Source: Promethearchaeota archaeon (GTDB taxonomy: Archaea > Asgardarchaeota > Lokiarchaeia > Sigyniarchaeales > SOKP01). From it: a DNA stretch of 6,811 nt. The translations under genes were made by a program, and so were the position numbers. Below the pieces are notes generated by a model that saw only the letters and a list, made by a program, of their open reading frames with translations, did no database searches and was not told where the DNA came from. Below, in pieces: positions 1 through 5,403 of this stretch; the stretch's first letter is position 1; each line of letters opens with the position of its first letter. The stretch covers positions 1 to 6,811 of the forward strand of contig JAUWNA010000104.1 of assembly GCA_030612905.1 (NCBI GenBank), given 5' to 3'.

Positions 1-104
1 TTGTTAATATTAGAATTTTGGTTAGTCAGATCAATTTGAACATTAGTGATCTGATTGCCAATAGTAGTGTTTATGTTGGCTATATTAATAATCAAATTTG
101 AAAT
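1..104 (-). other. start of a coiled-coil stalk (residues ~1596-1629)
   Basis: The last visible residues have Ile, Leu or Val near every third and fourth position (ISNLI, INIANI, TTIGNQI, NVQIDL), interleaved with Asn, Gln and Thr. That is the heptad pattern of an Asn-rich, probably oligomeric, coiled coil. Similar stalks follow globular heads in trimeric fibre and adhesin proteins. Only about five heptads are visible before the window edge, so its length and what lies beyond are unknown. Confidence 0.55.
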
Positions 105-3100
105 TGTGTTTCCCGAAGAAATTAGAAGAATATCGTCCCCATTTAGAGTGTAAGAATAATAACTGGAACCACTATTTTCGTTATCAGTTAAATTAATTTT
201 GTAATATCCGGCAAACAATTCGAATTCTATTATTTCAGTTGGAGCAACCCACTCAGACCAAGAATATCCAGACTCATAGTAGTTTGGATCTCTTGTTATA
301 TTTATGTGATTAAATAATTCTTGTTGATTAAATACCTTTAAAGAAAACATTGTTAAAATAACAGGAACATAATTATCCCCTGAAGAAACGATAAAGGTAT
401 GATTCTTAACCGAAATATCGTAATGGTCTTTTATTTCGATAGAAACGTTATTTCCAATGTCTTCGTAAAAAACATTCTCGTAGAGGAGCGTTCCATTCCA
501 ATAAGTCTTGAATTGGTTAAAATTAAGGTATTCGCCTCTCTGATTGGTATAACTCAGAAAACACATTTGGGAGCGATTAATCTTTAACAATTTATCTCCT
601 GACAAAGTAAAATCTATTGATTCTTCAGGATCGCTTCCCTTAATATACGCAAAAGTATAACTCCCAGAAGCAATTTTATATTCGTCAATTTCGTCCGGGA
701 ATAAAATCCCTGTTTTTGATACGCTCCCTTTTGTAAGCGTATAGCTCGAATCGTCTAAAGCTTCGTTCTTTATTTTGAGCGTATAAACATTTAGCGTAAT
801 ATCTATGAAAGTTTTTGCTAATCTCGATGCAGAATAAATATTCACGTCAAAAGAATCGTAAACATTGAAGTAGATTGTTGAATCCTCATCTATGTAAAAT
901 TCTCTTGATGTTAGTCGTTGATTAATAAAATTCTCTTCGTAAAGAGTATAATTAATATAAACATTAAATTGATTAAAATCAAGATATTCATTATTGGAGT
1001 CGTAAAAAGAGACAAATACCGTCTCGGGTAATGGAGACTCAAATATGTGAGTAGTTAAATCGTAAGTCATCGTAATATAAGTATCTGTTCTTAAAATGTC
1101 GTTTTCGTAGATTTTTAGACTGTTATTCCCTAAGTTCAGAATTAGATCGTTTTGACCGTAAGGTTCTACGTACATCATCTTTTGATCTTCTTCGCTTTCA
1201 AACACCCAATGCTCTGCTTTAATATCGTACAATTTGAAATACTCTGTGTCGTCTAATTCCGAAGTAATTTTTATTTGATCGTAGGAAACATCTTCGCTTA
1301 CTATTACCTCAACCTCTTGTCTTGAGGCCTCCGTGTTTGCCGTTAATAGATTTACCGTTTGCTGTAATACTCCGCCCGAATATAATTTTAATAAAGCGTT
1401 GTCCGAAGTAGATTGTAAATCTACTGTAAATATATCACCTTCGTTTAACGATGTATTACTACTCGATTTAGGAGAGATTAACCCTAAACTTTCCGTTGAC
1501 GATGTTTGCATATAAGCGTTTCCCAAACTTATATCGTGATAATTTTTAGCATACGAGACCATCACTTTTGGGTTTAAGCTTGAATATTCTCTCGACCAAT
1601 ATGTCGCATAAGACCATGCATTAAGGGCGTGCCATAATGTTAAATATTGTCCGTTTGTTGATGTTGTTTCTAAATCAAATAATTTCTCTCCTGTACTTGT
1701 GGATAAGAGACTAATAAATTCTGCTTTAGCAGGTTTATTATTCCATGTAATTGTTGATTCGTCAAAAGTAGTTGTATTAGATAAATAATCCCAATTGTAT
1801 GCGTTAACTTGAAAACAATATAAATATAATAAAGTGTTTGATATTCCTGTTTTATTTGAATTGAGATAATTTTCATTTATAGTGTTATAACTAATAAATA
1901 CTTCTTTATCAATGTCGGCTCCCTGATATATTTGAAGTGAAGTAGCTGAACCATAATTACTGTCTGGAGTTCCCATATCAACAAAAGCATCTTGATTTAT
2001 ATCGTAATATCCATAAAAATATCGATCTGATGCTTCTGATAAATCCCAATATCCAGAAGTTAGATCGTCGTAATACACTTCCGTTAATTCTCCCGTTGTT
2101 GCTGTGGATGTTAGAACCCATCTCGTAGAATATCTACTTTCAGAGATTCCCTCGAAATTAGGTGGCTGTTCGATCACATTAAAATAGATCCAATCGGTTA
2201 TATGCTCGTTATCAAGCGTCAGATTTAGTTTAAACCTATATTTCCAAGTTCCTAAAAGTTTTAACGTATACTCGTATTCAAATTGAGTTCCGAAATAAAC
2301 ATTGCTCGTTAATTCGTCAATTTCTAAATAAAACGCACTACAATTATATCCATAATATCGAAATTTCATATTTCCACTCGAATCAAATAATTCACTTAAA
2401 CCAACTAAAACATCCGAATTATCAAATTCTCTAAGTGTTTCTGTAATTGCGGAATAATCGTTTATTTCAGTCCAACTGTCTGAAGTAAAATTGTAGAAAC
2501 TCCAACTAATATTAGTGTAAGTATTTGTAAAATATCTTGAATCCATACTTACTTGCAAGATAAAACTATCGTAATACTCGAAAGGAACATCAACCGTGAA
2601 ATCTATTACAGCTTCTATATCACAATGTAGATTATTTCCTTTGGTGTCACCGTCTAAGGAGCTAATAGGAGCATCAAGATATATATATCCCGTTGCTGAA
2701 AGACAATATAATCTAATTCGTCCAACTCCTAAAGTTTGATCATTTTCACAGTTAGTACCATCTTCGTATTGAACATTATCTATCCATAAATCGAATGTAT
2801 CTGTAGCAGCGTCATACCACTGTATATAAATATGATACCACGCATCGTTTACTGGAGTAGGTGAACCAGCTACTTGTCTCCAAGCACCACCAGTTCTAAC
2901 TAAGAATTGACTATTATCAAAACCAATTCCTGTAATTTGAGTATTATCTGCTTCTCTTAATTCAATAGTATTATATTCTTCTACATCTGAAGTCTTAATC
3001 CAAAAAGAAACCCATCCTGTTTTTGAAGCAGAAGGAAAAATATGTATAGAATAATCATACCCTCCAGCAGCACTACTATAATAACCTCTTAGTATTTTCT

Positions 3101-4889
3101 TATGTTCATTAAATTCTTGAACTAATTCAAAACTTGCTGCGGTATCTACACTGTCAGCCCAAGTAATAGAAGTTCCTTGCGTTCCTACATCGTCTTCTTC
3201 AAAAGTTTGATACTCCGATTCTTTATAAAAATTATCGTTAATATTATCTCCAATTAAATAACTATTATCCCAAGAGTATCCAATTCCATCAAGAAAACAA
3301 TCAGTAATACCTGGAAAATTACTATAAGATTGCCAACTTGTTAAATATGGATCATTAACTAAAAAAGGATAATTTCCATAATGTATACCATCAATAATTA
3401 TATGAAATGTATATTGTCCTAAGCCTTGATAACCTCCAGCAGTACACTCAAAATCTATTCTGATGTGATACCAAGTATCATCTAATGCAGTTTCAATATT
3501 TCCTATCCCCCCAACGTTAAAAAAATCGTTTGCCATAGAAAAAGTAAAAGTATTAGAACCTCCATATCTAAATATATTTTGATCTTGACTTGTAGCATCT
3601 TCTTGATTTATCCAATATTCAATAGTACCAAACTCCACATCTGTATCAAAATTATTGACATATAACCAATTATCACCAACATTAGAATCGGAAAGATTTA
3701 ATACTTTTCTATGACCTTGATAATTATCAATTATACTCATAACTACATCTGTAGTAGGATCATCTTGATCTATAAAATTAATATCAGTGTTTTTAGTCCA
3801 AACTGGTTGGTCGTCAAAACTATAAGTTGCAGGAAAATGCCCTAATGGATCTAAGTCTTCTCGATTTCTTCCTTCTATATAATCGGAATCCCAAGAATAA
3901 TCAACTGCGTCTATATAAACATGGTAATTTATAGCAGTAGAATAAGTATATAATCTTACACCGTCCATTTCAGTAGGAGATCCACGAAAAGACAGGTCAG
4001 ATGTGGTTAAATCGTTTTCTTGCAAAACTCTGTTTTTATATAAATGCCAATCTGTTGCACAGTCAAATTCTATTTGGTAATGAATCCACTCGTCAGCAGT
4101 ATAAGTTCCAATTGTTCGATAATCACCATCGTAATAAGTTAGAACCCCTGAACTCCACCATATTGAAAGAGAGTTAAGAAAAGAATCATCTTGAATAGTA
4201 AAATAAAAAATTTGAGCAGAAGTGGTATCTCTTCTTAACCAAAATTCAATTGTTCCACTTTCTATATTTGAGATAGGATTTAATACATCAACAATATCTG
4301 TATTACTATTATCATATATATCCAAAACTTTATTATGTCCATCTAATTCACCAATAATCGTAGCACTACAATCAGTTCCAGAATCGTCAATATCTACAAA
4401 TTCTATATCATCTCCTTCAGTTCCGTCAAGTTCTTCTGTAAAAGAATATGTAGCGTTGTAATGTCCTACGCCCGTGTGATTAAAAGAAGCGTAATTGTTA
4501 TCGTTAGAAGCTAAATTATCGAAATCGGAACCAGAACCTTCTGTAAAAGTGAAGTTTTGCTCTCCGTGAGCAAATTTAGATTCGTAATTGGTGAAGTCCT
4601 GGGTTATAGTATATTCGTCGTTAATCGTAGTGTCAGGGATGTAAGTAAACTCTATTTTTGCCGTATCCCAAGCGTCAGTAGGATCGGTATTTTCGTAGAA
4701 AGTCCCAGAATAGGTATAAGGAAGATTTTGAAAAACGTTATCGCCCCATTCCACAGAAATATCCCTTTCTTCCACAGATGCGGATATAGGGCTAGAAAAT
4801 ATTAAAACTTGCGATGACATAAAAAATATAAATAAGAAAATTAAGGTAAAACCTCTTTTTTTAGCCTTTCTATTAATCTTTCTCAACAA
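1..4889 (-). CDS. giant exported multidomain LamG/DNRLRE surface protein (adhesin-like), 3' end outside window
   Basis: I checked this reading frame triplet by triplet and it is open for 1629 codons, from a TTG at 4889 to the left edge, so the C-terminus is missing. Start choice: an in-frame TAA (4893-4895) lies two codons upstream, then ATT TTG TTG; AGGTGAT sits 7 bases before the first TTG. A second TTG at 4886 is possible. Domains in order: Sec signal peptide (1-37), beta-rich N-terminal region (38-147), three LamG-like modules (about 148-342, 356-549, 560-750), beta region (750-960), DNRLRE-type domain (about 965-1115), beta region (1115-1290), two tandem repeats (about 1290-1442 and 1443-1595), and the start of a coiled coil (1596 on). 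About 20 N-glycosylation sequons and few cysteines fit an extracellular protein. LamG and DNRLRE folds usually bind carbohydrate or build surface structures. I infer a cell-surface or virion adhesin; ligand and anchoring are unknown. The LamG block is much poorer in CpG than the rest. Confidence 0.93.
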   Translation of the reverse strand, partial: MLRKINRKAKKRGFTLIFLFIFFMSSQVLIFSSPISASVEERDISVEWGDNVFQNLPYTYSGTFYENTDPTDAWDTAKIEFTYIPDTTINDEYTITQDFTNYESKFAHGEQNFTFTEGSGSDFDNLASNDNNYASFNHTGVGHYNATYSFTEELDGTEGDDIEFVDIDDSGTDCSATIIGELDGHNKVLDIYDNSNTDIVDVLNPISNIESGTIEFWLRRDTTSAQIFYFTIQDDSFLNSLSIWWSSGVLTYYDGDYRTIGTYTADEWIHYQIEFDCATDWHLYKNRVLQENDLTTSDLSFRGSPTEMDGVRLYTYSTAINYHVYIDAVDYSWDSDYIEGRNREDLDPLGHFPATYSFDDQPVWTKNTDINFIDQDDPTTDVVMSIIDNYQGHRKVLNLSDSNVGDNWLYVNNFDTDVEFGTIEYWINQEDATSQDQNIFRYGGSNTFTFSMANDFFNVGGIGNIETALDDTWYHIRIDFECTAGGYQGLGQYTFHIIIDGIHYGNYPFLVNDPYLTSWQSYSNFPGITDCFLDGIGYSWDNSYLIGDNINDNFYKESEYQTFEEDDVGTQGTSITWADSVDTAASFELVQEFNEHKKILRGYYSSAAGGYDYSIHIFPSASKTGWVSFWIKTSDVEEYNTIELREADNTQITGIGFDNSQFLVRTGGAWRQVAGSPTPVNDAWYHIYIQWYDAATDTFDLWIDNVQYEDGTNCENDQTLGVGRIRLYCLSATGYIYLDAPISSLDGDTKGNNLHCDIEAVIDFTVDVPFEYYDSFILQVSMDSRYFTNTYTNISWSFYNFTSDSWTEINDYSAITETLREFDNSDVLVGLSELFDSSGNMKFRYYGYNCSAFYLEIDELTSNVYFGTQFEYEYTLKLLGTWKYRFKLNLTLDNEHITDWIYFNVIEQPPNFEGISESRYSTRWVLTSTATTGELTEVYYDDLTSGYWDLSEASDRYFYGYYDINQDAFVDMGTPDSNYGSATSLQIYQGADIDKEVFISYNTINENYLNSNKTGISNTLLYLYCFQVNAYNWDYLSNTTTFDESTITWNNKPAKAEFISLLSTSTGEKLFDLETTSTNGQYLTLWHALNAWSYATYWSREYSSLNPKVMVSYAKNYHDISLGNAYMQTSSTESLGLISPKSSSNTSLNEGDIFTVDLQSTSDNALLKLYSGGVLQQTVNLLTANTEASRQEVEVIVSEDVSYDQIKITSELDDTEYFKLYDIKAEHWVFESEEDQKMMYVEPYGQNDLILNLGNNSLKIYENDILRTDTYITMTYDLTTHIFESPLPETVFVSFYDSNNEYLDFNQFNVYINYTLYEENFINQRLTSREFYIDEDSTIYFNVYDSFDVNIYSASRLAKTFIDITLNVYTLKIKNEALDDSSYTLTKGSVSKTGILFPDEIDEYKIASGSYTFAYIKGSDPEESIDFTLSGDKLLKINRSQMCFLSYTNQRGEYLNFNQFKTYWNGTLLYENVFYEDIGNNVSIEIKDHYDISVKNHTFIVSSGDNYVPVILTMFSLKVFNQQELFNHINITRDPNYYESGYSWSEWVAPTEIIEFELFAGYYKINLTDNENSGSSYYSYTLNGDDILLISSGNTISNLIINIANINTTIGNQITNVQIDLTNQNSNIN
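105..563 (-). repeat. C-terminal tandem repeat unit 2 (residues ~1443-1595)
   Basis: Second unit, in register with the first at a 152-residue spacing: GEYLNFNQFKTYWNGTLLYE at 1452-1471, then IKDHYDISVKN, ILTMFSLKVFN, WVAPTEIIEFELFAGYYKI and SYTLNGDDILLISSG. Aromatic and acidic landmarks match unit 1, but overall identity is low, so the duplication is old. This unit runs directly into the predicted coiled coil. Its last part (bases below about 360) is poor in CpG, unlike unit 1. Confidence 0.68.
564..1022 (-). repeat. C-terminal tandem repeat unit 1 (residues ~1290-1442)
   Basis: First of two related units of about 152 residues. It contains VSFYDSNNEYLDFNQF at 1293-1308, YTLYEENF, a long beta stretch with IYFNVYDSFDVNIYS, then ITLNVYTLKIKN, FPDEIDEYKIASGSYTF and DFTLSGDKLLKINRS. 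Each unit looks like two beta-sandwich halves. I do not recognise a named family. Tandem beta domains of this kind typically act as spacer or stalk segments. Confidence 0.68.
1545..1997 (-). other. DNRLRE-type beta-sandwich domain (residues ~965-1115)
   Basis: The domain opens with DAFVDMGTPDSNYGSATSL from residue 967, the characteristic 'D..v..g.p..NyG....l' opening of DNRLRE/CBM96-like domains. It continues with a TLLYLYCFQV strand, then the FDESTITWNNKP segment expected near the middle of this fold, and closes with LNPKVMVSYA near 1105-1113. Such domains occur in secreted and surface proteins of archaea and bacteria, often beside carbohydrate-binding or adhesive modules. The substrate cannot be told from sequence. 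Confidence 0.75.
2640..3212 (-). repeat. LamG-like module 3, diverged (residues ~560-750)
   Basis: Third tandem module. It begins YQTFEE (560), has EHKKILRGYY, GWVSFW at 625-630 and WYHIYIQWYD, and ends YIYLDAPISSLDGD near 735-748. It aligns with modules 1 and 2 along its length but lacks the YSWD signature, which is replaced by APISSLDG, and it lacks the shared cysteine (WYD in place of FDC/FEC). It may have a different ligand or act as the C-terminal cap of the array. Confidence 0.68.
3243..3824 (-). repeat. LamG-like module 2 (residues ~356-549)
   Basis: Second tandem module. It starts YSFDDQ (356), has GHRKVLNL, GTIEYW at 421-426 and WYHIRIDFEC, and ends GIGYSWDNSYLIGDN near 535-549. The cysteine of DFEC aligns with that of EFDC in module 1. 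This copy keeps the terminal YSWD..Y..G.N signature most clearly. From memory that signature is frequent in Asgard archaeal surface proteins. Confidence 0.72.
3864..4448 (-). repeat. LamG-like module 1 (residues ~148-342)
   Basis: This is the first of three tandem modules with concanavalin/LamG-like features. It begins at YSFTEE (148), carries DGHNKVLDIY, the strand motif GTIEFW at 212-217 and the later strand WIHYQIEFDC, and ends with IDAVDYSWDSDYIEGRN near 326-342. The equivalent strand motif recurs at 421 and 625, a period of about 205 residues. Such jelly-roll modules commonly bind glycans or proteins on surfaces. The family call rests on motif pattern, not a profile search. Confidence 0.7.
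4779..4889 (-). other. Sec signal peptide of the giant protein
   Basis: Residues 1-37 show the classical three parts. A strongly basic N-region (R3, K4, R7, K8, K10, K11, R12) is followed by a hydrophobic core, GFTLIFLFIFFM at 13-24, continuing to about 31. The C-region SSPISA ends in Ser-Ala at 36-37, a likely signal peptidase site before SVEERD. No lipobox cysteine is present, so release or anchoring must come from elsewhere, possibly the missing C-terminus. Confidence 0.8.
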
Positions 4890-4892
4890 AAT

Positions 4893-4988
4893 TTATATCA
4901 CCTGGTAAATTATGAAAGTATAAAAAATTGAAATTGCAATAGCTCCTGAAACCAATGCTATTATTCCAACCTTTTTTATTAAACTCAT
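4893..4988 (-). CDS. 31-residue single-helix membrane protein
   Basis: This short ATG frame encodes 31 residues ending in TAA. Lys5-Lys6 precede an uninterrupted hydrophobic stretch (about 7-28: VGIIALVSG, AIAISIF, then YTFIIY), so it should be a single membrane helix with an inner N-terminus. No good ribosome-binding site precedes the ATG, but a TTTATAAA box ends 24 bases upstream, which fits a leaderless transcript. It lies 56 bases after the two-helix gene and is directly abutted by the giant gene. It is in the same frame as the giant gene, separated by TAA ATT. No family is recognised. It may be a minor membrane or virion component, or mainly a leader that couples translation of the giant protein. 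The small size makes chance possible, but the helix, the clean ATG and the tight junction argue for a real gene. Confidence 0.6.
   Translation of the reverse strand: MSLIKKVGIIALVSGAIAISIFYTFIIYQVI
4897..4903 (-). promoter_or_regulatory. Shine-Dalgarno for the giant protein, inside the upstream small gene
   Basis: Read on the minus strand this is AGGTGAT, fully complementary to the archaeal 16S rRNA 3' tail. It lies 7 bases before the TTG at 4889. It overlaps the last three codons of the 31-codon gene, whose TAA is only 3 bases before that TTG. This geometry favours translational coupling and decides the start in the absence of an ATG. Confidence 0.8.
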
Positions 4989-5012
4989 ATTTTTGAAACT
5001 TTTATCGTAATT

Positions 5013-5020
5013 TTTATAAA
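5013..5020 (-). promoter_or_regulatory. possible archaeal TATA box for the 31-residue gene and giant gene
   Basis: TTTATAAA lies with its centre about 28 bases before the ATG at 4988, the spacing expected if transcription starts at or next to the start codon. No convincing purine-rich BRE precedes it, and the region is so AT-rich that chance matches are common. If real, the 31-codon gene and the giant gene share this promoter, independent of the two-helix gene. Confidence 0.3.
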
Positions 5021-5044
5021 AAATAAAAAGAATTTGATTAAAAC

Positions 5045-5281
5045 TTAACTCTTATCTCTATGTTTAATCGTTTTAAAGACAAGATACACTCCAAATAGCA
5101 GAATTAATCCATAGAATAACAAGAACCCTATAGCAATCGTATCTGTTATATTGTAAGTTTGAAATACTTGATATATTCCATATCCACCTACAAAGACAAA
5201 GATCATTCCCGATATAAATAACAGTAAAGCACTCGTTTCCGTTAGGTTAAATCCGAATATTTTTATAGCCAATTTTTTCAC
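5045..5281 (-). CDS. 78-residue two-helix membrane protein
   Basis: The protein starts at a GTG and has a short basic N-terminus (MKKLAIKIF). Two hydrophobic helices follow, about residues 15-38 (ALLLFISGMIFVFVGG) and 47-70 (IAIGFLLFYGLILLFGVYL), joined by a short polar loop (QTYNITDT), with a basic tail (KTIKHRDKS). Both ends should face the cytoplasm or virion interior. Start choice is open: GGAAGTGA, close to the archaeal ribosome-binding consensus, overlaps the GTG and sits 5 bases before a TTG at 5272, which would give 75 residues. It lies 122 bases after the type-I membrane protein gene and 56 bases before the 31-residue gene. No family is recognised. A small helix-turn-helix hydrophobic protein beside a giant adhesin resembles the capsid-protein layout of spindle-shaped archaeal viruses, but any small membrane protein could look like this. 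Confidence 0.85.
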   Translation of the reverse strand: MKKLAIKIFGFNLTETSALLLFISGMIFVFVGGYGIYQVFQTYNITDTIAIGFLLFYGLILLFGVYLVFKTIKHRDKS

Positions 5282-5285
5282 TTCC
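5278..5285 (-). promoter_or_regulatory. ribosome-binding site overlapping the annotated GTG of the two-helix protein
   Basis: Minus-strand GGAAGTGA differs at one position from the archaeal consensus GGAGGTGA. It includes the GTG start itself and is 5 bases before the in-frame TTG at 5272, so it fits TTG initiation better. If only AAGGA is used, it would be one base from the GTG, which is unusually close. Confidence 0.45.
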
Positions 5286-5356
5286 TTTTTTATTTTTTAT
5301 GTTTGTCTAACTCTGGGAAATCCAACGTTGTAAACCATAATATTGAAAAAACTTAA

Positions 5357-5391
5357 TTGAGAATAAAAAAAGTTTTTAGTCGTATTCTCAA
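5357..5391 (-). terminator. inverted repeat with T-tracts after the type-I membrane protein gene
   Basis: TTGAGAATA and TATTCTCAA form a perfect 9-bp stem around a 17-base loop. The repeat begins 12 bases after the stop at 5404-5406. In the transcribed direction a run of seven T lies at the end of the loop and a run of six T soon after the stem. Archaeal termination depends mainly on T-tracts, so this is a reasonable terminator. A protein-binding operator for the downstream genes is the alternative. Confidence 0.5.
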
Positions 5392-5403
5392 CGACATTTA
5401 GAA

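Noticed and set aside
399..587. plus-strand frame of 62 codons
   Set aside because: It lies opposite the giant minus-strand gene, has no ribosome-binding site or recognisable product, and its length is expected by chance.
1333..1515. plus-strand frame of 60 codons
   Set aside because: Antisense shadow of the beta region of the giant gene; no support of its own.
1670..1876. minus-strand frame of 68 codons in another register
   Set aside because: It overlaps the DNRLRE-coding part of the giant gene entirely; the overlapped frame has clear domain motifs and this one has none.
2640..4448. DNA-level repeats or a CRISPR-like array in the LamG block
   Set aside because: The similarity is at protein level only, with a period of about 600 bases; there are no short identical repeats with spacers.
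4222..4461. plus-strand frame of 79 codons rich in Ser and Leu
   Set aside because: Antisense to LamG module 1. Its composition is what the complement of the Asp/Glu-rich coding strand would give.
4557..4805. plus-strand frame of 82 codons
   Set aside because: Antisense to the N-terminal region of the giant gene; no export signal, motif or start context.
4818..4820. ATG (residue 24) as the start of the giant protein
   Set aside because: It would remove the basic region and most of the hydrophobic core of the signal peptide and has no ribosome-binding site, whereas the TTG at 4889 has a perfect one.
5353..5397. 14-codon frame just after the type-I protein gene
   Set aside because: It coincides with the inverted repeat, has no ribosome-binding site and no features.
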